Assembly (NCBI GenBank): GCA_963969495.1
Contig: OZ018333.1
Location: 90,015,865 to 90,079,864 of the forward strand
Reading direction: 5' to 3'
Source: Ceratothoa steindachneri
Lineage: Eukaryota; Arthropoda; Malacostraca; Isopoda; Cymothoidae
Length of the DNA stretch: 64,000 bases
The notes under the pieces are model-generated. The model was given only the letters and a program-made list of their open reading frames with translations. It did no database searches and was not told the origin of the DNA. A program made the position numbers and the translations under genes. Within the stretch, counting starts at the first letter, position 1. Each line of letters starts with the position of its first letter. Shown here piece by piece: positions 1-12,690 of this stretch.

Positions 1-502
1 GGACCTATCTCCCAATGCCGCGGCTACTTCAGGTTGCTTTCTGTCGTCTCCGAATCGGGCACACTCGTGTGACGCATCGCTATTTGATGGAGCGCTCGCC
101 TGCGCCCTATTGCAACGACTGCGTCGTCCCGCAGACTGTTCCGGTACCGGGATAGTCGGGGTCGCTACCGCCTGTCCCTTGTACTCGGGACGGATTCGTG
201 CACATTGACTTGTGGACTTGTTGACTTTTGGGGGGAGGCCGGGCTTCTTCCCTTTATTTAAGGTTCCTTTTTTTTGTTATTGTTTTGTTTGTAGGTTGCA
301 CTCTCCTGCACTGGGGTGAGGGGGACCTCCCCCCGCTGCCGGAGATTGCTTCCTGATTGTTAAGTTTTTCCAATTTATATCATTGTTAAGTTTTCATATT
401 TTTATTTTAAAGTAGCCTAGTTCTAGGCTGTCGTGTTTTTCGGCGACCTATGCCCAAGTGGGCAGTTGCCAGATGGGCTCTATAGAATTAAAAAAAAAAA
501 AA
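1..502 (+). mobile_element. Family A Jockey-like LINE, copy 1 (3' end)
   Basis: This is the 3' end of a GC-rich Jockey-like non-LTR retrotransposon that recurs through the window. Positions 1-240 match the region after RNase H in the other copies, with the cysteine-rich tail coding for SPAPY followed by a short deletion. Positions 400-489 are the shared 3' UTR, with the paired motif TAGCCTAG...CTAGGCTG and the block GCCCAAGTGGGCAGTTGCC. An A tract at 490-502 is the poly(A) tail. The 5' part lies outside the window or is truncated. The assignment rests on the match to the better preserved copies at 22184-27926 and 27927-33800. Confidence 0.85.
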
Positions 503-506
503 TAAT

Positions 507-2055
507 GGCGCGGCCTAGATGCCTACTCTAGAGCGTCGACTACAACAGGCATTGAACCGCGTCTCTCGCTATGCCAAAACGCACAGGCTTAGGCTTTCTT
601 TGGCTAAGACTAAGGTGGTAGACTATAGCCGCCATCCACGGCTCCACCCTGATCCAGACTTATTTCTCTATGGGGGCGCCTAGAAGTTGTGGATTCGCAC
701 CGTTTCCTTGCTCTTGTATTTGACCGAAGTCTCACCTGAGAGGCTTATATTCGCAGCCTTAGGGTCTCTTATCCCCGTGCCATGGATATTCCTCGTTCCG
801 TGACGTTCAGCGCTTGTGGCGCTGATAGGGCTACTGCATTATTTTTTTTATTGGTCCTTTTTTCGTTCGAAACCCAACTAAGGATGTGATTTTTATGCAT
901 TTGCAGCTGAGCGTGTATTGCGGAAGGTGGACTCGATACACCACACCGGCCTTCACCTGGTGACCGGTGTCTTCTGCACTTCCTCCATTGAGAGCCTACT
1001 TGTCGATACGGGGAGATGCCACTCGCTCTGCGCCGTGTACAGTGTATTATTCGCGTGTACGCGCTAGCCCGGCGCCTCTTCAGTCGCCCAAAGCTCTCAC
1101 TGCATCCGGAGCTGATCTCGACTGTTCCTATGCCGCTGAGAGACGCCAGTCATACCCTTCCCTTTGGGTTTAGGGCTAGGAAACTCCGAGAGCTAGGTAT
1201 AGCTCTCTCTCTGGCCGGTGACGGCCCTGGTTCTGCCCAGGACGCCACCCTGGAGGGTACCCCCTTGTCTATTTGTCGCCACCCCTCTGCTCCCATAGTT
1301 TCTACAGCGCCGGGAGTATTGCGTTCGATCTTTTGTGAGCACACTTCGTGTAACGCTGGAACCGTTCCAGTGTATACGGATAGCTCCAAGTCCCAAGAGG
1401 GGATCGGTTTCCACGCCGTATCCCCTTTGGTTGAAGTCTGCAGTGAGCTGCGTCTGTCTTCACGACCGGGCTGGTTGCAATGCACCTCTCGGTACGGGAG
1501 ATTATGCGACGTGCCCGGTTCGGATTTATAGCGACTCACAAAGCGCCCTGAGTGCTCTCGGGGCATTGGAATCTCTGCATCCCTTGGTTCGCGATATCCG
1601 TGACTCCACAGTTTTGGCGAGCCGGGCGGAGGTTATCTTTTGCTGGGTTCCTTGACATGTAGGATTTGCGAGGAATGAGTGCGCCATAGAGTCCGCTATG
1701 ACTGGGTGACCAGACCCGCCTTTCGCTCTTCCTCACACCGACTACATGACAGGACTACAGGCAGCGTTCCAGGCTGCTTGGTACAGAAGATGGCAGACGG
1801 TTGAAGGGAACTTAAAGTTGCATGCCATTGCGCGTCGACTGTGTCCATGGACCTACCCCCCAATGCCGCGAGGGCTTCAGGTTGCTTTCTATCGTCTACG
1901 AATTGGACACACTCGCGGGACGCTCCGCCATTTGATGGAGCGCTCGCCTGCACCCTACTGTGAAGACTGACTTGTCCCCCAGACTGTTTGGCTCATTCCT
2001 GTTGAATGTCCCACTCTGGGCGATCTCCGCGTACCTTACTCCTCCCTGAGGATTA
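507..2055 (+). mobile_element. Family A Jockey-like LINE, copy 2 (RT palm to RNase H, decayed)
   Basis: A second family A copy begins a few bases after the A tail of copy 1. It starts inside the RT palm, at the segment just downstream of the YVDD box in other copies, so it is 5' truncated. It runs through the RT thumb (about 540-1000), the connection region (about 1000-1330), RNase H (VYTDSSKSQ near 1370) and the terminal cysteine/histidine region (to about 2040). Frame changes and stops are numerous, and no frame spans a whole domain. The 3' UTR is missing after about 2055, so the copy is broken at both ends. Not functional. Confidence 0.8.
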
Positions 2056-2460
2056 CTGTGTCGTGGCAGAGGGGCTTGCATACTTCAATGACACAGTGGG
2101 CTATGTCAGTGAAGACAGATGAACATTATTGTCCATCAGTCTGTCTTTAGGCATCCTACCTTGCTGAACTGGCCACTGTGGAGGAGTCAGACTAAGGATC
2201 CTCACACCCGTGTGTGGAGTACCGCTTTACAGGTTGCCGATCATGTTCACCGGAGGTATCGCCTTGAAGGCCGAACTTATTATGGGGCTGATAGCGGTTC
2301 ACAGCGTGGGTTTTAGCCTAGCCGTCGTCAAACTTCCGTTCATGACGTGGCACTCTTTTTAAAACGAGAGCTGTAGCGTGGGGGAGGGCTACCCTGAGAA
2401 CGGTGTAAAGCGCCTAGTCTTGGGGCAACTACAGTAACATGACTCCACTTCCCCAGGGGT
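2056..2460. other. Unassigned stretch between LINE A copy 2 and LINE B
   Basis: No coding frame with a recognisable domain is visible. The stretch may be the 5' UTR of the family B element that follows, since ORF1 begins at 2486 with no other obvious boundary. I found no repeat partner for it elsewhere in the window by eye. Confidence 0.4.
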
Positions 2461-2485
2461 ATGTGTTCTTTTAACATAAATATTT

Positions 2486-4096
2486 ATGGGTAAAAATAAT
2501 AACTTTTCCCAGAGGCCCCAGGTTTCTGGTCCCCGTGCCATCAATGACAGTCATCTTCGTAGACTCGATCCTTTTGGTTCCTAGGTCGGCGATGATCTTG
2601 ATTATGATAGATTTGTAGTTTTAAAACCAGACAATGATACACCAATAAGTAAGGCTGACATTTTCAATGTCTATGAAGACTTTGTTGCCAAATGTGGTGA
2701 ACCTGCCCAAATGTTGCCTAGGAATGATGGCTGCCTTGTGGAGTCCTCTTCATTTGATCTGCATAAAAAAATCAAGGCACTAGATTCTCTTGCTTCCCGC
2801 AATATCTCCTCTTCAGCCCATCCTACCTTTACCACCTGCAAGGGGGTTATCAGGTCCGGGGAGCTTATTGAATATGATGTGGACCGGCTTGTTGCTAAAC
2901 AGACTTCTCAGAATGTAGTTGGTGCATACCGCTTCACTCGTACTGTTAATGGCACCAGAGTTCCTTCCGCTACTATCATATTAACTTTCAATAGGTTGGA
3001 ACTCCCTAAGAATATCAAGGCTGGTTATCTGTCTATTCCCGTGAAGCTATACGTGGAGAATCCCTGTAGGTGCTTTCATTGTCAACGTTTTGGACATGTC
3101 AGCAAGCACTGCAGACAGGAGAGGGTATGTGTCAATTGTTCCTCTGATTTCCATGGAACACCGTGCCCTCGCCTCCCTTGTTGTGCCAACTGTGGTGGCG
3201 ATGACCTAGCCACCTCTAAGCAGTGCACCTGTTTCTTGTATGAGAGAGAGGTTGTTGCTCTTGGGAATAAATTCCGAATCAGCATGAAGGATGCTAGAAG
3301 GAGAGCTAAAGAATTATACATACAACCAAGAATGAGTTTTGCGGACGCTCTTAGAACGACCAGACCAGTCCGTAACAGACACCAGAGACCATTCAGACCT
3401 CCACTTTTACGGCTGCAGAATATCCATCAAGAAGCCCCAATAGAATCTCTGCTCTTCCTCCCTCTTCAATCATTAGGGAGGTTCCTGCTTCTCCTAAACC
3501 AAGGTGCAAGAGGACTCGCCGTTCCTCAGATTCCCCTCCATCAGCATCTAACCAACCATTGACCTTTTCTGAAGACATGGAGGCAGATTCCAAGGATATT
3601 CGTGTGGTGTTCGTTTCACCTTTGGACATCCACCCTCCTCCCACTGAATCTGCCTTGAGTCCATCAGTCACAACTAGCCAGCCTATTACATCCACAGCAT
3701 CAGTAACTCCAGAAGAAGCTCAACAGATTTTTTTCTGACCCAGCTTAAGCTGTGGCCCTTTTGGAAGAGGAGAAACAGCCTTCTGGGGTTTCTTCACCCA
3801 CCCCGGCTGATCCACCAACCACCTCTCAGAATGACTTGGTACCATCTCTCTTGACATTACTACCTACCAGTACAGAGGATCCAATACCTGTGGAGGCATC
3901 TTTGCCAGCAAAAACCACCCTGTCATATTCACAACTGACAGATGGTTCTTTGCCCTCTAATAAAAAAAAGCCATCTCAAAAACATTCAAAACTACCCATA
4001 CTTCAAACGTTAATTACACCTAAAAATCAAAAAGGTTCAAAACCCCAGTCACCTTCATCAGGTGCAAAGAAAAATTTAATTTCCCTTAAACGATGA
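2486..4096 (+). pseudogene. LINE B ORF1, gag-like CCHC protein (one stop, one frameshift)
   Basis: The likely start is the ATG at 2486 (MGKNNNFSQRP). A TAG at 2582 interrupts the frame after 32 codons, and the same frame resumes and stays open to about 3559. The middle part has the fold-like region typical of Jockey ORF1 proteins, followed by zinc knuckles: CFHCQRFGHVSKHC at about 3070-3115, CVNCSSDFHGTPC next, and a third, looser CCANCGG motif. The C-terminal part is rich in Pro, Ser and Thr and changes frame, ending at a TGA at 4094-4096. Proteins of this kind bind element RNA and help form the ribonucleoprotein particle. The stop and the shift make it non-functional as it stands. Confidence 0.8.
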
Positions 4097-7000
4097 ATGT
4101 TTCCAATTGTTTATTGGAATCTACAAGGGATCTTCTCCAAATGGGAAGAATTCAAACTCCTGCTTAATGATTACAACCCTTGCTATATAGCATTACACGA
4201 GACCCAATTGGGCATTCGTCGATTACCTAATATCCCCCACTATGTGGGATATTTTAAGAATCCACCAGAACTCATTCATGGTTTGGCTATTTTTGTCTGT
4301 GATGAATGTTCTGACCTAGCAATCCCATTGAGAACAGACCTTCAAGCAGTGGCGATTCGTGTGTATACCAATCGTTTATATACAGTGTGCTCACTGTACC
4401 TCCCTCCTGATGAAGTAGTTGCTTCAGATTTGGCTAACAAATTAGCCAATCTCTTCTCCCAACTCCCGACCCCATTCCTAATAGTTGGAGACTATAATGC
4501 AAGACACCACCTTTGGGGAGACTATGGTGACAACCCCAAGGGAAATCTGATTGTGAGACTTATGGAGACCTTGGATGTGTCATTATTTAATGATGGCACT
4601 CCAACATCCTTCCATGTCCAGACCAACAGCTTTACATGTGTAGATTTGTCACTTTGTTCCTCAGACTATAGAGCAGATTACAGCTGGTCGGTGGATCCTG
4701 ATCTGAGAGGAAGCGATCACTTCCCAGTTGTTCTGACCTCATGCCTGGGTGGCCCTCCTTCCCCACCGAGAAATAGGTGGAACACCAGGAAAGCCAATTG
4801 ACCAAAGTTTAAATACCTTTCTCACCATTCTGGACACTTCCATCAGGGTGACATTGACATGGTCCTGGAGAACTTCCATGATCATGTCAACCCTGCGGCA
4901 AATTCTTCCATGCCCCTCTCCAAAACTGCCTCCCGCAAGACCCATCTCTCTTTTTGGTTGAAGAATGCAGCAAAGTGGTGACAGAGTGTAAGCGAGCTTG
5001 TTGTCGCTACCATCGAAACCCTACTGCCATCAATAAATATGCTCGTAGACGAGCCAGGGCAGTACGACAGCCTACCCTCCGCCACGCTCGCCAAATTTCC
5101 TTTAAAGGGTACATCAACTCTATCAATCACCAAACTCCACCAGACAAAGTCTGGAAGAGAGTGAAAAAGCTCAGGCAGAGCAAGTGGTTTCTCTACCCCC
5201 AATATAGTTGAAGCAGGCGAGCTTTTGGGAGACGACCAAAATTTCAAATCTCTGGCAAAGATATTTGCTGACATTTCCAGCCCTATCAATTATTCCTTAG
5301 AATTTCAACATGTCAGGAAAAATACAAGAGCAGTGCCTCTTGAACTTCATGGATCCCTGTATGGATAATGAACCATACAATAAGCTCTCTTGCATTCATG
5401 AACTTCGAAGTGCTCTTAAAAGATGTGGATCCACCGCACCTGGTTCTGATGGTATCTCTTATGATATGATCAGGAATATGCATTCAACACTCATGTCACA
5501 TCTTCTCGATATATTTAACTATATCTGGATTAAGGGCCGTTTCCCTTCCAATTAGAGGGAAGCAATCATACTTTTCCTTCGTAAACCAGGAAAGGAAGGG
5601 ACACTTCCGACCCACTATCGCCCAATTGCCCTTACTTGTTCCCCATGCAAGCTTTTTGAAAGGATGGTGAATGCCAGGTTGGTATGGTTTCTGGAGAAAC
5701 ACCTTATTTCTCCCTCGCATTCGGGTTTTAGAAAGAGACAATGCACCACAGACCTGCTGGTCAGGATGGAGGATTGCATTCAACAAGCTTTCTCAAAGAA
5801 ACAACACTATTGCTGTCTTTTTTGATATAGATAATGCATATGATACCACCTGGAGGTATGGTATTCTGAAGTAACTATATGACTAGGGTATCAAAGGCCA
5901 TCTTCCTAAGTTCATACAGCAATGTCTTGCTGAACGCACGTTTCGTGTTAGGGTAGGAAATGTCATATCGGAGACTGTTGATCAGATAGAGGGCGTGCCA
6001 CAGGGAAGCGTTTTGAGCGTCACCTGCTTCTCGGTGGCTATCAACAGTATTATTACTGATCTTCCTGCAGAGGTAATGACACCTCTTTATGTGGATGATT
6101 TGGCAACTTTATCAACATCGCCTCGGCTGCCATTTGTCATCCGTAAATTGCAACTGGCCATTAACATCATTGCCAAGAATGCCGCTGCAAAAGGCTTCCG
6201 ACTGTCACCCCCAAAAACAAAGGCGGTTTATTTCTACAATTTCAGGCAAGTTGACTGGGAACAGCCAGCCTTATCTTTGTATGACTCCCCCATCTCGTTT
6301 GAGCCTCGTTTTAAATTTCTTGGAGTTATCTTTAAATCAAAGCTCTCCTGGGTCTCCCATGTAACTGCCTTGAAAAAAATCCTGCTTGAAGAGAATGGAT
6401 ATCCTAAAACTTCAATAACATGTTTCCTGGGGAAGTTGTCGCCGTACCCTGTGGCTTTTGTATACAACCTTAATCCAGTCTAAGCTGGATTATGGGTCAC
6501 GGGTGTACTCTTCAACCTCATCCTCAAACCTATATAAGCTCAACTCTATTAGGAACCAGCGAGTGCGTCTAGCTTTGGGAGCATTCAAGTCCTCCCCAGT
6601 ATGGAGTCTCCATGCAGAGAGTGGGGTCCTTCCACTATCCTTTCACCGCCTTAATTTTAACCTGCAGTACCTTTCAGGCTGCAACAGCTTCCTCACTCAC
6701 CTGTATATGAGTGCACTTATAATATTCACTCGGTGGCCTCATATGCAGGGATCCTTCGCTGACTCGCCTCTTTGCCCTGCGTATGACTGAAGATAAAGGG
6801 CAACTGAGGGAATTATCAGTTATTCCATATCAGATCCCTAAAGTACCTCCATGGTTATTGCCACCCGCAAGGGTTTGCAAGGTGCTGGCAGGCGAACTGA
6901 AGACCAAGTTCTTGTCTTCTGTTCTACGAAGCCTCTTTTATGAACACTCTTTGTGCCACAAATCAAGCACTTTTATCTACACAGATGGATCTAAATCCTC

Positions 7001-7796
7001 TGATGGGGTTGGAGCTTCTGCTATCTTCCCCTCCCATCATGTGTCTGTGTGCCTGCCCAATACAGCCTCTATCTTCACGGCTGAGCTTTTCGCGATACTG
7101 GCTGCACTGTATACCATCGCTTCTTCATCACCGGGATCTTATACAATATTCTCTGATTCCCTCAGCTCTTTGGAGGCTTTAGTCTTTTTATTTCCAGATA
7201 ACCCATTGGTTTCAAAGATCCAACAGTGGCTTTTTTATTTATCCTCGTTCCACGAAGTTTTATTCTGTTAGGTACCTAGCCACATAGGTATAAAAGGAAA
7301 TGAGAGAGCAGATGCTGTTGCCAAGGCAGCTGCATCTCTAGGAATCTCCACCTCTGCTCCTCTTCCTTTCCGTGATGCCGTGCCATATATCCGTGAGTAC
7401 GTGGTCGGCCAGTGGCAGAGGACTTGGGATGAACTCTCCCCAACTAAACTACATTCCATCAAACAGTCGGCCCGCCCCTTGCCACACACTACTACGACCT
7501 GTACTCAGGATGTTATTCTATGCCGTCTGAGAATTGGGCATTGTCATCTGATACATGGCTTTCTGATGGAAGGCCTTCAGCAGTCTCCATTGTGCTCTCC
7601 ACCTATGTCTGTACTCCACCTATTTGCTAAATGCCTACGTTTCCATACTCCGAGGCAAAGGCTTTTTCCTTTTATTTGCCAAGGGATGTGTCCTCAGCAG
7701 GTTCTGAGGAGCATCCTTTCCGAACATGAGTGCACCTTTAACATGAGCCGAGTGTTTAAATTTTTATCAGAGACAAATCACTCAAAGGAAATTTAA
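4097..7796 (+). pseudogene. LINE B ORF2: endonuclease, reverse transcriptase, RNase H
   Basis: The ATG follows the ORF1 stop with no gap (TGAATG), an arrangement suited to stop-and-restart translation. The N-terminus is an APE-type endonuclease (4097-4801) with the QG, HETQ, GDYNARHHLWG and SDHFPV motifs, so its catalytic set looks complete. The RT follows in pieces: APGSDGISYDMI (about 5440), HYRPIALT (about 5615), FDIDNAYDTTWRYGI (about 5820), PQGSVLS (about 5998) and the catalytic YVDD (about 6088). The thumb lies at 6458-6790. RNase H (6783-7330) shows YTDGSKS, TAELFA, FSDS and the HIGIKGNERAD box, broken by a TAG at 7269. The tail to 7796 carries the CRLRIGHCHL motif and a Cys/His cluster. 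Stops near 4801, 5211, 5555 and 5874 divide it. Confidence 0.85.
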
Positions 7797-8043
7797 TGTT
7801 TTATCATTTTTAGAAACAAATAGACGTTTCGTGTCCTATGATTTTACTTTAATTTTACAGTATTCTTAGAGGCACTTATTTTATACGTTTTTAATTCCTC
7901 TGCCTTTTTTTGAGATTTTTAACCATAGTCTATGTTTTTAAAGAATATTTGAAATTTTAATGAATCCTCCCTTTCTGAAAATGGCTGCGAGCGTGCCCAC
8001 TTGGACTTACGCAGCACTAGTCTTTTTTGTACCATCCATTCAT

Positions 8044-8178
8044 TCCGCTCACGTTACCTGTGCCGGTACTGGGACGAGCGAGGTCGATCCCGCTTGTCAC
8101 TTGTACTCAGGACGAGTTCGTGCACATTGACTTGTGGACTTTGACTTTTTGGAGGAGGCCAGTCTCCTCCCCTTTCGG
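8044..8178 (+). mobile_element. Family A fragment (coding 3' tail)
   Basis: This piece matches the end of family A ORF2 and the start of its 3' UTR: the region after the Cys/His tail, with the words GTGCACATTGACTTGTGGAC and CTCCTCCCCTTT also found at 190-250. It stops abruptly and is followed by family A ORF1-like sequence. It is either the remnant of an earlier copy or a rearranged part of the next one. Confidence 0.65.
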
Positions 8179-8263
8179 AGAAAGGGATTAGAGACAAGTG
8201 TGGGGAGGTGGACAATTTATCTGCTACAATACCCCAGATGGGATCTGTGATGCCTTGGGGAGG

Positions 8264-9420
8264 ATGGCCACATGGAGCTTCCCATCCCTGAGATGGACAT
8301 GATACTGGAACTGAGACAGTCCTAGACTGCAGGATCTTCTTTGGAGTCGAACCTTAGCTTGGTAAAACCCCTGTGCAGACTCAGGGTGAAGAGGGACCTC
8401 TTCCCCCAGCTGGTGCCCCTTTGACAGCCAAGACCTTCTCTGTTTAGGAGAAGCATCTTCCTGGGCTGGTTCATCCAGCCTAGGGTCTCCTTCTGGCGCA
8501 GGAGAGATGCAGGTTCATTCCCCAAACACTACCATGAACTTCGTGAAAGTAGTAGTTTATGCGAGACAACTCGTGGACTACTCCATAGATGACATCACCT
8601 TATAATTGCCGACCATTGGGCTTTCAAGCTCGAGCGTGTGTGTGGATACTGGTTGGTATCGCTACCGCGTGATAGGATTTGTGCCACTGCTGCGGAAGTG
8701 CTACTACTGTCACCGCTTCGGCCATAGTAATCGCTCCATGAGACGCGAAAAGCCTGAGTTACCTGAAGTCTGTGTAAGCTGCTCCAAGGGCGAACACGAT
8801 AAGTCCAAATCGTGTGTGGTCAATTGCGGAGAACCGCACCCCGCTTGTCGAAGCAGTATGGTGCATATCTCCATGAGAAGGAAATCCTGGCCGTTCAGGC
8901 CTAGGAATGTCCCTCATTTTGCGAAGCTAAGGGTTTGTTCCTGACGCGCCCGGTGCTGCCTGGGACGTCCAATGAGTCAATGTTAAGAAAGACGCCCTCT
9001 ATTCCAAGCCTCTCCAGACCCTACCCCAGTGTGACCATTTCCGTAAGGCAGAACGGCCCTGCGCCGTGTGGTCGTGAGTCCATCTTGCGGGGTTCCTAAA
9101 GCTGCCTCCCGAAAGGAGGACAACAGTATAGGAGCTTAGGCTGCTACGCCAACAACCACTCGTAAGCTGGATAGCTCGGAGAAGGTAGATCCTCCAAAAG
9201 AGCGCCCCCCCACCACCTCGCCTAATGTTTCGAGGTGGAGGCAGGAAAAGACTCGCATGGACAGCCCAACCAACCCCGATAAGTCCTCGAAGGCGACCGC
9301 GCATTGTCCGACCAACAGCGCCCTGAGTTCTGCCTCTGAAAAGCGTAGGGCTATCCCCTGAGGGTCTTCTCTTCGAAGACGGCCCCTGCATCTCCGAGCA
9401 AGGCCTGCAGGCATATTCCT
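8264..9420 (+). pseudogene. Family A copy 3 ORF1 remnant (CCHC gag-like)
   Basis: The reading begins at an ATG near 8264 that corresponds to the internal MANW start in copy 6. The central region is deleted, and sequence resumes at the conserved MNFV...YARQLVDYS segment (about 8530-8600). The knuckle CYYCHRFGHSNRSM (about 8700) has lost its last cysteine to methionine. CVSCSKGEHDKSKSC is intact, and the third knuckle is shortened to CGEPHPACRSS. The Pro/Ser-rich tail runs to about 9420 in shifting frames. In an intact element this protein would coat the RNA. Confidence 0.7.
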
Positions 9421-9424
9421 TCAA

Positions 9425-12400
9425 TGAAATGGATGCAGACTACGGGCCAACTGGGAGGAGCTGCGGAGACTCTTCTCCCGTTCCCCGTTAGCTATCTTTG
9501 GGCAGGGCGCATACCCCCTGCCCACCCTCCAGGGCTATAAGGGTTTTGCGACCCCACCACCTCGGGCTCGGGGCCGTGCATGAAAATGTGCGATTTATAC
9601 CCGGCATGATGTCGAGGTTCTTCTCTTCGCTTTAGATACCTCCTTTAAGGCAGTAGCTGGCTGTGCAGCTGCACCTGGATAGGAGGTATACTGTTATTTC
9701 CGCGTACATTCCACCGTCAGCCGACTTCGATGCGAGGGACTTCCGTAGTGTCGTGGCACGGTTGCTGAGGCCCTTTCTCTTGCTCGGAGATGTGAAGGGT
9801 AGACACACCCTCTGGGCAGGTGGTCGATAACCTACATGGTAGTGATCACTTTCCCATTAAATATTTTCCGGGCCCCTGCCGACTGAGAGCCCGCCCCAGT
9901 GGTGCTTGGCGCGGTAATCCGCATTTCAGGAAATCACTGATTTCTCTATCTCAGTCATGGACTTAAGTCGGTTGATGATGCTGTTGAGTTCTTCGGCAAC
10001 CTCATCCCCGTAGCCATAACTACTATTCCTAGAACGTGTGGCCGTTTTGCACGCTGCATACTCCCGTGGTGGTCAGCGGAGTTTGAGATGACCCTCAAAA
10101 AGAAGCGTTATTCCTACATCCTTATAAACGCCGCCCGAACGATTTCACTGTCGGTGAATTTCATCTGGCTAGGTTCCGGTATATTTCGAAGCACGCCCGC
10201 CGCTCTTCTCGGAGGGGCATACGTGTTTTCACTTAACGAGAGATCACTCTAGCAGAGGTGAAAAGGATTTGGAGCAAGTTCTCGCAGGACACCCCCTGCT
10301 GTTCTCCAGGAGAATGTGACTGTAATTTCGTACCCCGTGTCGGCGACAGAATCCTTTGCGACCTCTTTTTCCGCTTTCTATAGCCTAGATGCTGCTCCGC
10401 CAGCATTCAATGCGCGTAGTGATGTCGCGTAAGGCCGCCGACTGGACTTTACGTCCAGAGGCCGAGAACCCTTAGCGACAGGTTTACTCCTAGTGAGTTG
10501 CATTCCGCTCTCAGCTCGTGCGCGCACTCCGCCCTTTGACCGGACGATGTCCCGTACACCATGCTTCAACACTGGATGAACGAGACATGGCGTTTCTGTG
10601 AGATTTGTTCAACATGATCTGGGTAGATGGTAGACTCCCAGATTTCTGGCGAGTAGCTACCGTACCCCCTTTTCGCAAACTGTGGAGAGATCACTCTACT
10701 TAGACCAGTTTCCTCTCAAACTCTTTAACTTCCTCCGAGTGCAAGTTGATGGAGAAATTGGTAAATGTTACATTAGCCTTCTTTCTGGACAGCGGAGGCC
10801 ATATATATAATGCACAGTTCAGCTTCCACTAGACCTTAGATGCTCTGCTTCGACTGGAAAAAGGTACCGTCTGCGAAGGCTTCCTTCGTTGACAGAACTG
10901 CGCCACTGTGTTTTTTGATCTGGAGAAAGTGTATGATACCGCATACCGACACGGTATCATCGAGACTCTCCATATGATGGGGACGAGGGGACGCATCTCA
11001 ATCTTTATATCTGAATTTTGTCGAGATCATCGATTCCGTGTACGGGTAGGGTCCAATAGAGCAAGATAATGGTTTCTCGCAGGGAAGTGTCATCAGTGTC
11101 GCACACTTTGCCCAGAGCATCAACGGCATCACCTCGTTGCTGCCGGAAGATCTTCTCGCTACGCTCTACGTGGAAGACCTTTCGATCTCTTTTGGCTCGG
11201 CCCAGATGCCTACTCTGGAGCGTCGACTCCAACAGGCATTGAACCGCGTCTCGCTATGTCGAAGCGCACAGACTTCGGTTTACTCTCGCCAAGACTAAGG
11301 CTGTGCACTTGTACCACCTTCAGCGCTCCACCCTGACACAGATTTGTTTCTAAATAGGGTGCGTCCTGAAGTGGTGGAATCGCCCCATTTCCTTGGTCTT
11401 CTATTTGACCGACGCCTCGCCTGGGAGGCTCATATTCGCAGCTTTAGGGTCACTTGTACCCGCGCCATGGATATTCTTCGCCCCATGACATTCAGATCCT
11501 GGGGCACTGATAGAGCTACTACCTTACTTTTTTTATCGATCCTTTGTTCGCTTCAAGCTCGACTACAGATGCGAGTTTTATGCATCCGCAGCCGAGCTTG
11601 TAGTGCGGAAGGTGGACTCGATCCACCGCACCGGCCTTCGCCTAGCGACCGGAGGCTTCTGCACTTCCCCCATTGAGAGCCTACCTGTCGATGCTTGGGA
11701 GTTGCTACTCGCTCTGTGCCGTGCACATGGCACTATTCGCCTTTACCCGCGAACCCGGCGCCTCCCTCAGTCACCAACAGATCTTGCAACATTCGTTCCT
11801 AATCTCTACTACGGTATCTATAGCGCCGAGAGACACCAGTCATACCTTAAGCTCTTTGGGTTTATGTCCAGAAAACTCCGAGAGCTAGGTATAGGTCTCG
11901 GGCCTATGGCGCCCTTGGTTCTGCCCTATGACGCCACCCTGGATGGTAGCACTGTTGCCCATTTGTCGCCACACCTCTGCTCCCAAAGCTTGTCCAGCGC
12001 CGGGAGTTTGTATTGCCTTCGGCCTTTTTTAAGGCACACTTCGTGTTGCCCTGGAACGGTGCCAGTGTATATAGATGGCTCCAAGTCCCAACACGGGGTT
12101 GGTTTTCACGCCCTATCTCCTCTGTTTGAAGTCAGCGTGCCTCTGCCAGATGCTGCGTCTGTCTTCACAGCCGAGCTGGTTGCAATATACGGCTCGGTAC
12201 GGGAGATTACGCAACGTGCCCGTTTCGGAGACCGGATTCTCATTAATAGCGCCTCACAAAGCGCCCTGACTACTCTCGGGGCATTGAAATCGCCGCATCC
12301 CCTGGTTCGAGATATCCTGACGTCACTTTTGGGTGAGCCGGGCGGATGTGGAGATTATCTTCTGCTCTGTTCCTAGACATGTAGGGATTGTGGGCTCGAA

Positions 12401-12690
12401 AGAGTCTGCGAGGTCTGGGCGATTGTTGCCAAGGACCTGCCCAAAATGCCGCGAAGGCTTCAGGTTGCTTTCTGTCGTCTCCCGATTTGACACACTTGCG
12501 GGACGCCCAGCTATTGATTGAGCGCTCGCCTGCACCATATTGTGATGACTGCTTTGTCCTTCAGACTCTTCGGAACATTCTTGTTGAGTGTACCAGTCTG
12601 GGCGATCTCCGCCCACGTTGCCTGTACTGGACGAACGTGGTCGCTACCACTTGTCCCTTGTACTCGGGACGGTTTTGTTCACCTCGACTT
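9425..12690 (+). pseudogene. Family A copy 3 ORF2 remnant (EN-RT-RNase H)
   Basis: Endonuclease pieces are recognisable near 9500-9790 (the DVEVLLFALDT and LLLGDVKGRHTLW regions). Much of the C-terminal half of the endonuclease is deleted before HGSDHFPIK (about 9835). The RT palm is seen around 10900-10960 (FFDLEKVYDTAYRHGI) and at about 11150-11190, where the usual YVDD box reads YVEDL, a loss of the first catalytic aspartate. RNase H near 12060 keeps PVYIDGSKSQ and TAELVAIYGS, but FSDSQ-type positions have changed to NSASQ. The Cys/His tail follows. No frame spans more than about 260 codons. Confidence 0.75.

Larger units (their letters stand above)
2461..8035 (+). mobile_element. Family B Jockey-like LINE, nearly full length
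   Basis: This is a non-LTR retrotransposon with the usual two-gene layout: ORF1 (nucleic-acid-binding, CCHC knuckles) at 2486-4096 and ORF2 (endonuclease, RT, RNase H, terminal Cys/His region) at 4097-7796. An AT-rich 3' UTR follows to about 8035, where family A sequence starts. Every domain is present in the right order, but ORF1 has one in-frame stop plus a frameshift and ORF2 has several stops and shifts. The 5' end is not defined; 2461 is only just upstream of the ORF1 start. It is a fairly complete, recently dead copy. Confidence 0.85.
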
